This document shows, in pieces, positions 1 to 6,258 of a DNA stretch of 36,317 nt; position 1 is the first letter of the stretch; each line of letters begins with the position of its first letter. Both the position numbers and the translations under genes were made by a program. The notes below the pieces were generated by a model. It was given only the letters and a program-made list of their open reading frames with translations, was not told where the DNA came from and ran no database searches. The stretch covers positions 1 through 36,317 of the IMG/VR virus record IMGVR_UViG_3300020283_000009, one strand, 5' to 3'. The stretch is from a virus.

Positions 1-3
1 GGC

Positions 4-768
4 TTATTTGGGCTTTTTATATTGGCTCGCTTCAACTGAGCTCGCGTTTAACCTGCCTTGAGATCTTCCCATGTCCCCAGCTATATGATGGCGAATTACG
101 GCTCGCGGGCTGAGCTGGCCCATAAACTGATCGAGCTGCTCCGAATCGCTAAGCTGCTGATCCGATTCTTTAGTCGCTTCCCATTGCCTGCGTACATTGT
201 GATAAGCAGCATAACATCCGCCCGACTCGTCGAGCTGTCCTGCAGCTCGCTTGCCAGCTCCATGACCAGAAAAGATCACGGGATAATTACGATCGCCACG
301 TGCACATAACGGTTTACCGTCCCCGCAATCAAGACAACTGAAATTGTCCAGATATTCGGCTGGACATCTGACAAGAGTCGTCCCGTTAAAATCCCCTGAT
401 CTATACGACTTAGATTCGCGCCAAAATGATTCATCAACAATAGACACGGCGGGCTGGCCCCGTTTGATCCACCGCACGGCCTGCTGAAAAGAATCAGCAG
501 AAAAGTTAATCACTGTCTTAGCTGGGCTCAGCAGCTCTTTATACCATTTTGGATGAAAGTGAGAGTAAGTCATAGATTCACCCGCGCGAGGCTTAGCATT
601 TAACACTGAGGCCATGTAAACCAGATCAGGCATATCTGACCCGCAGCCGCTAGGATTCAAGCTGCAGCTCTTTGGGCAAGTGTCAAAAACAGACTGATCG
701 CCCGCCCTATATGTCACCGCGCAGCCCTTAGTTTTTTTAGCTTTGCTTATTTCGACTGTCTTTAACAT
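4..768 (-). CDS. Cysteine-rich phage protein of unknown function
   Basis: A 254-residue protein rich in cysteines. It has a TCPKSCSL motif about residues 31-38 and a CLDCGDGKPLC cluster about residues 145-155, followed by a conserved-looking SGHGAGKR segment. The spacing suggests a metal-binding fold, possibly zinc or an Fe-S cluster, but I cannot name the metal or the reaction. It loosely recalls the phage 'gene product 88' type of cysteine protein; that is an impression only. The start ATG lies at 766-768 inside the end of the upstream gene (762-995), with GGAG nine bases before it, so the two are probably translationally coupled. It is the last complete gene at the left edge and ends in TAA at 4-6. 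Confidence 0.75.
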   Translation of the reverse strand: MLKTVEISKAKKTKGCAVTYRAGDQSVFDTCPKSCSLNPSGCGSDMPDLVYMASVLNAKPRAGESMTYSHFHPKWYKELLSPAKTVINFSADSFQQAVRWIKRGQPAVSIVDESFWRESKSYRSGDFNGTTLVRCPAEYLDNFSCLDCGDGKPLCARGDRNYPVIFSGHGAGKRAAGQLDESGGCYAAYHNVRRQWEATKESDQQLSDSEQLDQFMGQLSPRAVIRHHIAGDMGRSQGRLNASSVEASQYKKPK

Positions 769-995
769 TGCTCAATTCTCCGCCCATACTGGTCGAGCTG
801 CGTGTAAACATTGCCCTGAATCAATTCCACAATATCTGCAGTTTCATATTGATCGGGCTTGTCGTAAACATCGAGCTGCCAAAATTTCCCCGCGTATTCC
901 ATCACGACTCCAGTTTCATCACCGTGAATTGGATGTTCATAAAACTTGCGGCCTGATACTTTAAAAAGCGGTTTAAAGTCTGTTATTTTGTGCAT
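762..995 (-). CDS. Small hypothetical protein
   Basis: A 77-residue acidic to neutral protein with many aromatic residues and no motif I recognise. The ATG at 993-995 follows a GGAG ribosome-binding site. It is the first gene after the promoter at 1035-1063 and overlaps the next gene (4-768) by seven bases, so it heads a two-gene transcript. An intrinsic terminator at 1071-1098 separates it from the upstream DUF932 gene. No signal peptide or membrane segment is visible. Confidence 0.7.
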   Translation of the reverse strand: MHKITDFKPLFKVSGRKFYEHPIHGDETGVVMEYAGKFWQLDVYDKPDQYETADIVELIQGNVYTQLDQYGRRIEQC

Positions 996-1034
996 TTTTG
1001 AATCTCCATTAATTGCACTGTTTCAATTGATATA

Positions 1035-1063
1035 AGATTAAGCCCATATATGACCCATGTCAA
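1035..1063 (-). promoter_or_regulatory. Sigma70-like promoter for 762-995 and 4-768
   Basis: On the minus strand TTGACA (1063-1058) is followed by a 17-base spacer and TAATCT (1040-1035). It lies just downstream of the terminator of the preceding gene and about 40 bases before the first ATG, the expected place for a restart promoter. Confidence 0.65.
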
Positions 1064-1064
1064 A

Positions 1065-1098
1065 AAATAAAAAAGCCCGCCAATATAAGCGGGCTTTT
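1065..1098 (-). terminator. Intrinsic terminator after DUF932 gene
   Basis: On the minus strand a perfect stem AAAAGCCCGC / GCGGGCTTTT (1071-1080 with 1089-1098, 8-base loop) is followed by a run of T. It sits just after the TAA of the DUF932 gene and before the next promoter. Confidence 0.85.
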
Positions 1099-1120
1099 CT
1101 GAATGTTTAGGCTGCTGCTG

Positions 1121-2269
1121 TTAAGCTGCTAAGCTGGCCCGACTCACGCTGGCCCAATTGGCGGGGCTCATATTCAAAACATCACCGCCTAGCCGTTGCC
1201 AATCGTCGACATGATCAGCTTCTGCATTATTCGCGCAAGCTGTCACAGCGTTCATAAGGGTTGCACGGCTTATAGGCTGGCCCTGCTCATAGCCTGACTG
1301 TCCGATCGTATTTAAAAGCCCGTCAAAAATCGTGCTAGTTTGCTTTTTTGGAATCGCAAGCACCTTGCCAAGCTGCTCTACCGCGCCCTGCGTGTAAGTC
1401 CCTTCTATCACGTCACCTGCAGCAGCTTTCATCTGCTCAAGCACAGCGTCAAAAGATTCGCGGCTGGCATAGTTGCGGGTGATGTCCCGCAGCTTCAGAC
1501 CCAATGCTGCATTATCTGCATTTTTTGCTTCATCAGATAGAATGCTCCATGTGTCATCATCACCACGAGCTGACGTAATGTGCGAGCTGCGCGACCTGTT
1601 TTGTGTTTGCATCCCGTTCAAGCAGGCCAGTGTCCAGTTAATCTGAAAAACTTGAATAGAGCCCTGACCGACTTCAGAATTGCTGATGCCGATTCCCAGT
1701 GCCATGATGTCACCGACATTCGCACCTTCGCCCAAAATGGTTTCAGATTTGAATCTGGCGTAAAGCCTTTTTTCTGTAATGTCTGCATTTTGGATTTTCC
1801 ACTGAGCTTCTGATTCCATCAGCTCAGGCAAAACAGTTTCAATGAGGTGCACATTGTCAAAAGTCTTAAACTTGTCAGAAACAAAAGCCCGGGCAATTCC
1901 GAAGCGTTCATCATTCATATGCGTTCTGATCATGCGGGTGACGGGCTCGTTTTGCCATATGGCGTTGACCAATCCGTCCCACTGCTCAGGATAGCTGCCC
2001 TGCAGCCGCCTTGCAGTCCGCACGTCTATTCCAGCACGGGTTGCTATCTGGTCAAAAGCAACATCATTTACCTGTAAATGACGGGTTGGTTCACCGCCCT
2101 GCCCCTCAAGAATTATGCCAGATATGTTTTTATCTTCTGCATATTCTGAAGTCTTATAAAAAGCCTGATCGGTTGGTACTAAAAAGTCCTGAGACCTAGC
2201 CGCCTGATCCTGCACTTTCCGCATAAGAGCCTGTAATGTGAAGCCTTCATTTTCAATAGTATGTGTCAT
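1121..2269 (-). CDS. DUF932 family phage/plasmid-like protein
   Basis: A 382-residue protein matching the DUF932 (phage/plasmid-like, TIGR03299-type) pattern. Residues about 65-180 carry 'FDQIATRAGIDVRTARRL..YPEQWDGLVN', then 'RTHMN...ARAFVSDKFKTFDNVHLIETVLPEL' and 'KRLYARF', the family's recognisable order. The function of the family is not established. Members are found on phages and plasmids, often near recombination or repair genes. It is monocistronic here: it has its own promoter (2305-2333), a GGAG ribosome-binding site before ATG 2269, and an intrinsic terminator at its end. That independent unit, with a palindrome over the transcription start, suggests separate regulation from the neighbouring operons. 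Confidence 0.85.
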   Translation of the reverse strand: MTHTIENEGFTLQALMRKVQDQAARSQDFLVPTDQAFYKTSEYAEDKNISGIILEGQGGEPTRHLQVNDVAFDQIATRAGIDVRTARRLQGSYPEQWDGLVNAIWQNEPVTRMIRTHMNDERFGIARAFVSDKFKTFDNVHLIETVLPELMESEAQWKIQNADITEKRLYARFKSETILGEGANVGDIMALGIGISNSEVGQGSIQVFQINWTLACLNGMQTQNRSRSSHITSARGDDDTWSILSDEAKNADNAALGLKLRDITRNYASRESFDAVLEQMKAAAGDVIEGTYTQGAVEQLGKVLAIPKKQTSTIFDGLLNTIGQSGYEQGQPISRATLMNAVTACANNAEADHVDDWQRLGGDVLNMSPANWASVSRASLAA

Positions 2270-2287
2270 GTGTAAATCTCCATTATG

Positions 2288-2333
2288 ACAGTTGAACTGT
2301 AATGGTTATAAGCTTTGTCTTATATAGTGTCAA
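2288..2333 (-). promoter_or_regulatory. Sigma70-like promoter with operator-like palindrome
   Basis: On the minus strand TTGACA (2333-2328), a 17-base spacer and TATAAC (2310-2305) form a strong promoter for the DUF932 gene. A 13-base odd palindrome, ACAGTTGAACTGT at 2288-2300, covers the expected transcription start and could be a repressor site. Confidence 0.7.
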
Positions 2334-2342
2334 TTGAATTTT

Positions 2343-2374
2343 TAAAAAAAACCCCTGCCAGAATATGGCAGGGG
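2343..2374 (-). terminator. Intrinsic terminator of the 2381-5092 gene group
   Basis: A perfect 9-bp stem CCCCTGCCA / TGGCAGGGG (2352-2360 with 2366-2374) with a 5-base loop is followed on the minus strand by eight or more T. It lies just after the stop codon of the 31-codon gene 2381-2476. Confidence 0.9.
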
Positions 2375-2380
2375 CAAAAA

Positions 2381-2476
2381 TCATTTTTTCTTTTTCCATT
2401 CATACCGACTTTTTACTTTTTCGATGTCGGAGCTGCCATAGAGCAGCCAATAATAAAGCTTGGCAAAAATTATCAT
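2381..2476 (-). CDS. Hidden 31-residue basic, hydrophobic peptide gene
   Basis: A 31-codon frame beginning MIIFAKLYYWLLYG and ending in a KKKK tail. Its ATG (2476-2474) overlaps the TGA of the upstream gene in an ATGA junction, and a GGAGG ribosome-binding site lies seven bases before it, inside the upstream gene's last codons. It ends two codons before a strong intrinsic terminator. The N-terminal half is hydrophobic and aromatic and could touch or cross the membrane; the C-terminal half is strongly basic. The coupled junction, good Shine-Dalgarno and terminator placement argue that it is real. Function unknown. Confidence 0.6.
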   Translation of the reverse strand: MIIFAKLYYWLLYGSSDIEKVKSRYEWKKKK

Positions 2477-2949
2477 TCAGCAGCCTCCAGCTCGACCTTT
2501 TCATTGTATTCTTCATCGTAATGCTGGCGGGCTTCCTTTGTCACGATAAAGCCCTCGCGATTCACATAATGATCGGGATTAGTAAACGTCCACATAACGC
2601 CTTCCTCAGTGTCTGTGATGATGACTGACCAAATATGTTTTAAAGCACTCATTCTCCATTCGGTTGTCATGTCTGAGATAAACACGTTTTGCATGTCTGC
2701 TATTTTGGCAAAAGCTGCACCAAGTGATAGGAAATAGTCCCCGTGAGAATCCCTTATTTCCTCATAAGGAAATTCTGTAGCTTCAATGACGTTACTTTCA
2801 ATTGTGAAGTCGTGCCCGTCATCAGTCCGTTTCCATTCAAATTCATCAGGATTGTAATTTGCCTTTTCAAAAGCCTCTTCTTCACTTTCGGCAATTACAA
2901 TGGTCTCATATCCAACATCTTTTGTTGCTGATACTAAAAAACTTTTCAT
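2473..2949 (-). CDS. Hypothetical acidic protein
   Basis: A protein of about 158 residues beginning MKSFLVSATKDVGYETIVIAESEEEAFEKA. This looks like the small beta-alpha start seen in many uncharacterised phage proteins with an 'ESEEEA' helix. ATG 2949 is chosen because it forms an ATGA overlap with the TGA of gene 2946-3224; an in-frame GTG lies 12 bases upstream. The protein is acidic with no membrane segment or recognised catalytic motif. It is coupled at both ends, to the gene before it and to the 31-codon gene after it. Confidence 0.7.
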   Translation of the reverse strand: MKSFLVSATKDVGYETIVIAESEEEAFEKANYNPDEFEWKRTDDGHDFTIESNVIEATEFPYEEIRDSHGDYFLSLGAAFAKIADMQNVFISDMTTEWRMSALKHIWSVIITDTEEGVMWTFTNPDHYVNREGFIVTKEARQHYDEEYNEKVELEAAE

Positions 2950-3224
2950 GTCAGTGCCCACCTTTCCCGCAGCTCAGAAATTGCCCTCAACACTTTTCTC
3001 ATTCGTTCGATTTTATCAAATTCTGCATCATCACTTATGTGCGGAAGCGAATCGTCTAGAGTGTTATAAATTTTTGTTGGGGATAAGATCCCAATTCCAG
3101 AATATTCCCCTTCACCAGTTACATTTTTATCATAAACTTGAAAAATCTGTTCCAAGTCTTTTATAGCTTTCAGAACATTACAGAGCCTCATTTCATCTGA
3201 AGCAACTAAAACTGTTTTATTCAT
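2946..3224 (-). CDS. Hypothetical protein with helical C-terminus
   Basis: A 92-residue protein. The preferred start is ATG 3224, seven bases after a full AGGAGG ribosome-binding site; a GTG one codon earlier is too close. The C-terminal third (EFDKIERMRKVLRAISELRERW) looks like an amphipathic helix. No family recognised. It overlaps the next gene by ATGA and begins 13 bases after the gene upstream. Confidence 0.7.
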   Translation of the reverse strand: MNKTVLVASDEMRLCNVLKAIKDLEQIFQVYDKNVTGEGEYSGIGILSPTKIYNTLDDSLPHISDDAEFDKIERMRKVLRAISELRERWALT

Positions 3225-3236
3225 CACGATGCCTCC

Positions 3237-3515
3237 TTATCTTTTGTACCAATACCCTTTTAACACCCCTGTTTTTTCGAGATGCTCTTCGAGCTGCGGC
3301 AGCATATCTGAACTGTGATATTTTTTAGGCAAGTCTGCCGCACGACAGCCAGTAATTTTCGCCACTTTTGTGCGATACTTACGCAGCAGGTGGTAGTGAT
3401 TTATGACTGCCTCCTCATTGCCCCAGAAATCCACACTGTTCAACGCAATCCAAATCATGCAGATTTCAGCATCCTTTTCATTTTGGGGGTCAAAAGCTTT
3501 AAGATCTTTCGCCAT
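3237..3515 (-). CDS. Hypothetical protein
   Basis: A protein of about 92 residues starting MAKDLKAFDPQNEKDAEIC. ATG 3515 is preferred because GGAG lies seven bases upstream; an ATG six codons earlier (3533) has a poor site. The sequence is largely helical (IWIALNSVDFWGNEEAVINHYHLLRKYRTKVAKITG), and the segment TKVAKITGCRAADLPKKY could be a helix-turn-helix-like or simply helical element. I recognise no family. It overlaps the end of the zinc-ribbon gene 3499-3699 by 17 bases. Confidence 0.65.
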   Translation of the reverse strand: MAKDLKAFDPQNEKDAEICMIWIALNSVDFWGNEEAVINHYHLLRKYRTKVAKITGCRAADLPKKYHSSDMLPQLEEHLEKTGVLKGYWYKR

Positions 3516-3699
3516 TTTCTTTCTCCTCTTCATATTCTTCTTTTTTCATCACATCGACTTCGACTTCACATTTGTGACACCAAAATTCTATTTCATCAGG
3601 CAACCAATACTTTTGTCTGTTGTGGAAAGTTTGATTGCTATGCCACTCATCACTGCCACAACTGGCACAAACATGAGGTGTTTTTTCAAAGCTAAACAT
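3499..3699 (-). CDS. Small zinc-ribbon protein
   Basis: A 66-residue protein with two CxxC knuckles: CASC at residues 11-14 and CHKC around residue 41. This is the layout of a treble-clef or zinc-ribbon fold binding one zinc ion. The C-terminus is a highly charged tail with MKKEEYEEEKENGE. ATG 3699 follows GGAG by eight bases. Such small ribbons in phages may bind nucleic acid or host proteins; which applies here cannot be told. Confidence 0.75.
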   Translation of the reverse strand: MFSFEKTPHVCASCGSDEWHSNQTFHNRQKYWLPDEIEFWCHKCEVEVDVMKKEEYEEEKENGERS

Positions 3700-3901
3700 T
3701 TTGGGTCTCCAAATACCATTCTTTATATTTTTTGTAGGCCAACAGCTTGTAGGCGTACAAGTCTGCGAACTCCCAATCTGCTATGGGGTCAAAATCATCA
3801 AAGAGTGTTTCTATTTCACTCTCCAGCATGACCATCAATGCGTTAGCCTCTGAGGCCGTTAAGTGGATCAGGGGTTTATTAATTTTCTGTGTTGTTTTCA
3901 T
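3692..3901 (-). CDS. Hypothetical small acidic protein
   Basis: A 69-residue helical, acidic protein (ASEANALMVMLESEIETLFDDFDP). It has no recognised motif. It overlaps the gene before it (3898-4158) by four bases in an ATGA arrangement and the zinc-ribbon gene after it by eight bases, so it is part of the same coupled chain. Confidence 0.65.
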   Translation of the reverse strand: MKTTQKINKPLIHLTASEANALMVMLESEIETLFDDFDPIADWEFADLYAYKLLAYKKYKEWYLETQNV

Positions 3902-4158
3902 AGTAAACCTCCAGACATATAAGTCATAAAATCATCTTGCTTTGTGATGACGCCATCTGAATATTCATAGATGCCATGCAGCTCCATGCCATCACGTTTC
4001 TTCTTACAAACGTGGATCATGTCACCATTTTTTAGACTGTCTGGAAATACGGAAAGGGTGTGGGCTAAAGCGGGCCCGATGTCAGAAATTTTATTTGCTT
4101 TGGAATAAATAGAAAAGCCGCTGCTACGCTGCTTTGGGGTTGCATACCAATAAGTCAT
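3898..4158 (-). CDS. Hypothetical protein
   Basis: An 86-residue protein starting MTYWYATPKQRSSGFSIYSKANK. ATG 4158 is preferred: GGAG lies six bases upstream, whereas the in-frame ATG two codons earlier directly abuts the ribosome-binding site. The pattern of alternating strands (MIHVCKKKRDGMELHGIYEYSDGVIT) suggests a small beta-rich fold. No family recognised. Confidence 0.65.
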   Translation of the reverse strand: MTYWYATPKQRSSGFSIYSKANKISDIGPALAHTLSVFPDSLKNGDMIHVCKKKRDGMELHGIYEYSDGVITKQDDFMTYMSGGLL

Positions 4159-4200
4159 GCTCATCTCCTTCAGTTTCTGTTGATAACTAAAGGATAAGTC

Positions 4201-4626
4201 TTATACCACAAATGTCAAGTCTAAAAATTCTTGCCAGTTCACCGGATTAGAAAATTTAAACTGGGGCTCTAACAACAATCCTCTGTCTACCAGTTCAATC
4301 GCTTGTTCCCCGTTATAGACAAAAATGTCTGCATTTTTTGTGTGCACAAAAATGTAAGTTGGAGCATGTTTATGCTGGGTCATCCAAGACACTTGATGAG
4401 GAGATAGACGGACAGCAAAGCCTTTTGTTGTCTTCAGCTCTACAAAATAAAATTTTCCCAGTTCAGAACAAACGACAAGATCAGGAACACCAAGAGAAGC
4501 CCAGCTCTCCAGACGGGTGAGTCGGATGTTAGGCCGACACTTCTTCTGGTGTTTCCGAAATTTCTGATAAAAGCTCGACTCCAGATTTTTCTTCTTCTGG
4601 GGTAATGTTGATAATATCATGTCCAT
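4201..4626 (-). CDS. VRR-NUC type nuclease
   Basis: A 141-residue protein with the core of the VRR-NUC branch of the PD-(D/E)XK nucleases: GVPDL with D49, then FVELK with E63-x-K65, then LSPHQ with Q78. These are the expected metal-binding and catalytic positions, so it is probably an active endonuclease. The family includes phage stand-alone members proposed to act on branched DNA or in genome maturation. The frame starts inside the terminase-like gene and overlaps it by 98 bases with no good ribosome-binding site, so translation probably depends on coupling; the exact start is uncertain. Confidence 0.8.
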   Translation of the reverse strand: MDMILSTLPQKKKNLESSFYQKFRKHQKKCRPNIRLTRLESWASLGVPDLVVCSELGKFYFVELKTTKGFAVRLSPHQVSWMTQHKHAPTYIFVHTKNADIFVYNGEQAIELVDRGLLLEPQFKFSNPVNWQEFLDLTFVV

Positions 4627-5092
4627 GCTGGTCTTTTAATTCCTGCAAAGCCTTTTCAACTTCTTCACGAGACATGCTGTCAATCGACCCGTGTCTGATT
4701 TCAGATTTATTGATGTAAATATTGCCCTGAGCCTGCCCCCTGCGATACTCAGCCTGGACGGCTGCAGAGTATGCTCCATTTTCGATAGCCAAATCGCGTA
4801 TGCGCTGCATGTCACGGACATGACGAGCAAAAGTAATGCCGTACTTTTCATCCAGCTCTGCCCTATATGCTTTAATGGCGGCTACAACATTTGGATGCAT
4901 GTTCGGGTTGGTGAGCTCAGAAGCTTTCACATGTGCGGACTTTTCAGGATAGCCTGCGTTGATAGCTGCCTGACGTTTTGTAATCATACCGTCGTTTGCG
5001 ACAAACTCTTTCACAAACTTCTCTTGTTTGGGCGTCAAAGGAGTTTCTATGCTTTTACGAGGTCTACCTCTAGATTTTTTAACAACTTGCAT
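4529..5092 (-). CDS. terS: Terminase small subunit-like DNA-binding protein
   Basis: A 187-residue protein with 'LTPKQEKFVKEFV....TKRQAAINAGYPEKSAHVKASEL....NVVAAI' at about residues 19-68. This is the Terminase_2 small-subunit pattern, a helix-turn-helix that recognises the packaging site. The N-terminus carries an AT-hook-like SRGRPRKS. The C-terminal part is acidic and helical. It is followed by a VRR-NUC nuclease rather than by a large terminase subunit. ATG 5092 follows AGGG by seven bases. A TATATAA about 20 bases upstream is a possible -10. It could also be a TerS-like regulator rather than the packaging subunit, because no terL is next to it. Confidence 0.7.
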   Translation of the reverse strand: MQVVKKSRGRPRKSIETPLTPKQEKFVKEFVANDGMITKRQAAINAGYPEKSAHVKASELTNPNMHPNVVAAIKAYRAELDEKYGITFARHVRDMQRIRDLAIENGAYSAAVQAEYRRGQAQGNIYINKSEIRHGSIDSMSREEVEKALQELKDQHGHDIINITPEEEKSGVELLSEISETPEEVSA

Positions 5093-5385
5093 TGTGGCCC
5101 TTTATATAGCTTCCTACCATAAAACTAAATCAAATAAGCTATTTTGGCAACCAATAGGGAAAAAGTTACATGTTACATAAAAAGTTACAAAATTATTTTG
5201 GTATATATATGTTATTATTGTAGAAATTACCTGTGTAACATTTTGATCATTTGAATCACCTAAAAAAAATGAAAAAAATATTTTTTTGTTAAATCTGTAC
5301 ATATATAAGTTTCACAGCAAACAACCCCTTATCCAGCAAGGGCTGCAGCGTAACTTTTTTGTGTTTGAAAAGTGTTACAAAAGTT

Positions 5386-5421
5386 ACACCCTGCTCTGGT
5401 CATCGCAACAGAACAGGGTGT
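5386..5421. repeat. Hairpin-forming inverted repeat
   Basis: ACACCCTG (5386-5393) and CAGGGTGT (5414-5421) form a perfect 8-bp stem, with an inner CTG/CAG. There is no T-run on either strand, so it is not a typical terminator. It overlaps the last GTTACA repeat. Confidence 0.55.
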
Positions 5422-5426
5422 AATTG

Positions 5427-5439
5427 TCAATCAACAGCA
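5427..5439 (+). repeat. Leader direct repeat, copy 1
   Basis: TCAATCAACAGCA here recurs exactly at 5637-5649. Both copies are followed within a few bases by a GGAGAT ribosome-binding-site-like sequence. Confidence 0.6.
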
Positions 5440-5441
5440 GA

Positions 5442-5540
5442 ATGGAGATTCGTGCATACATAACCCTAGTCCGTGGGCCGTGCACCGTCAAGTTTTTTCT
5501 TCAGCTCGACTGTCAAAAAAATGACACGTCAAAAAATTGA
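5442..5540 (+). CDS. Possible 32-residue leader peptide
   Basis: A 32-codon frame (ATG 5442, TGA 5538-5540) beginning MEIRAYITLVRGPC. It follows the same 13-base leader sequence that precedes the acetyltransferase start. No clear ribosome-binding site lies before its ATG, and it overlaps the first two palindromes of the operator array, so it may be chance. Kept as a weak candidate. Confidence 0.2.
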   Translation: MEIRAYITLVRGPCTVKFFLQLDCQKNDTSKN

Positions 5541-5556
5541 CGTCAAATTATTGACT
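5511..5556. promoter_or_regulatory. Array of three tandem palindromic operators
   Basis: Three 16-base palindromes with the common form GTCA-N6-TGAC: 5511-5526, 5527-5542 and 5541-5556. They are directly adjacent or overlap by two bases, and the last one touches the -35 box of the promoter at 5556-5584. Repeats of this type are bound cooperatively by dimeric regulators. The regulator is not identified; the ribbon-helix-helix protein at 8956-9117 is one candidate. Confidence 0.7.
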
Positions 5557-5584
5557 TGACAATGTATGGGCGTTGTGGTATACT
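5556..5584 (+). promoter_or_regulatory. Strong sigma70-like promoter of acetyltransferase cassette
   Basis: TTGACA (5556-5561), a 17-base spacer and TATACT (5579-5584), near consensus. The expected start is around 5591, giving a leader of about 70 bases before GTG 5662. Confidence 0.8.
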
Positions 5585-5636
5585 GTACAATGGAGAATTT
5601 TTTAAAATTTCTTCACGCTATTTGACATCGTAAATA

Positions 5637-5649
5637 TCAATCAACAGCA
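5637..5649 (+). repeat. Leader direct repeat, copy 2
   Basis: TCAATCAACAGCA, identical to 5427-5439, placed directly before the AAGGAG ribosome-binding site of the gene at 5662. Confidence 0.6.
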
Positions 5650-5661
5650 AAGGAGATCCAT

Positions 5662-6258
5662 GTGACTTGCCTTATGATAGAGCCTGTGTCCAATATGATA
5701 GCTAACCATGCTGTCTGTAATTGGCACAGACACAATGACCCGTTGCCCGATTTACATCTGTCGTTTTGTTATGGTCTGTATGAGTATAACAGATTGGCTG
5801 GAGCGGGCATCGGCTGCAAGACCTTGTTAGGTGTTGCTATGGTAGGTAATCCTTGTGGTAGACCAACGGGCCCGGACCGCAAGCTTATCCTTGAAATTAG
5901 AAGGGTATGTTTTAAACCTGGGGTCAAGTTTCATCAGTTGCGTCGTTACTACACAGACAAAATTTTTAAAGATGAAATGTCTAAAAGAGTTATGCCTGTA
6001 TTGGTTCGCAACTTAGACGGGACGCAGCCGTTTGCTCAAGGTAACGCCATCAATGCTTACACCGTGCCAAGCTTCTTTCTTCGCGTCGCAGAGTTTTATG
6101 TAAAACAAAAATTTACAAACATCAAAAAACTGTGGACGTACATACAGGAGACAGAGGACGGCAGGTATATCAGTGAAGCTGGCTATCACATAGACCATTA
6201 TGTGAAGAGCCGTGGGCCGCGACACGTCGCAAAGTTACGGTTTGCTAAAGAACTTTAA
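5662..6258 (+). CDS. XF1762/Mom-like GNAT-fold protein
   Basis: A 198-residue protein with features of the XF1762 family, a GNAT-fold group related to the phage Mu Mom DNA-modification enzyme. The N-terminus has EPVSNMIANHAVCNWHRHNDPLP. A strand-rich LLGVAMVGNPCGRPTGPDRKLILEIRR follows at about residues 67-93, then a helical FFLRVAEFYVKQKF, and finally LWTYIQETEDGRYISEAGY at about residues 159-177. Mom adds a modified side chain to adenine in phage DNA; XF1762 members themselves are not well characterised, so a role in DNA hypermodification is inference. The start is GTG 5662, six bases after AGGAG; ATG 5660 is followed at once by a stop. The gene stands alone between a strong promoter with operator array and a terminator. 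Confidence 0.65.
   Translation: MTCLMIEPVSNMIANHAVCNWHRHNDPLPDLHLSFCYGLYEYNRLAGAGIGCKTLLGVAMVGNPCGRPTGPDRKLILEIRRVCFKPGVKFHQLRRYYTDKIFKDEMSKRVMPVLVRNLDGTQPFAQGNAINAYTVPSFFLRVAEFYVKQKFTNIKKLWTYIQETEDGRYISEAGYHIDHYVKSRGPRHVAKLRFAKEL

Larger units (their letters stand above)
5093..5441. other. Long intergenic region with GTTACA repeats and AT-rich core
   Basis: Between the leftward terS group and the rightward acetyltransferase cassette, with no convincing gene. It contains GTTACA at 5165-5170, 5172-5177, 5184-5189, 5374-5379 and 5383-5388, the reverse complement TGTAAC at 5234-5239, and an AT-rich tract at about 5190-5300. A short hairpin CCCTT/AAGGG lies near 5325-5342. Repeats flanking an AT-rich tract are the usual look of a replication origin or a multi-site regulatory region; which it is cannot be decided here. 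Confidence 0.45.

Noticed and set aside
3403-3831. 142-codon plus-strand frame
   Set aside because: It lies opposite three coupled minus-strand genes with good start signals, and its translation resembles no protein I know.
4691-5122. 143-codon plus-strand frame
   Set aside because: Shadow of the TerS-like gene, which has a clear family match on the minus strand.
5114-5302. 62-codon minus-strand frame in the AT-rich intergenic region
   Set aside because: Low-complexity Phe/Asn/Ile-rich product with no good ribosome-binding site; it spans the GTTACA repeat region and looks like chance.
5386-5421. Reading the ACACCCTG/CAGGGTGT hairpin as a terminator
   Set aside because: No T-run on either strand and no gene ends nearby.
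5590-5625. 11-codon frame MENFLKFLHAI near the transcription start of the acetyltransferase cassette
   Set aside because: Its ATG coincides with the predicted transcription start and has no ribosome-binding site.
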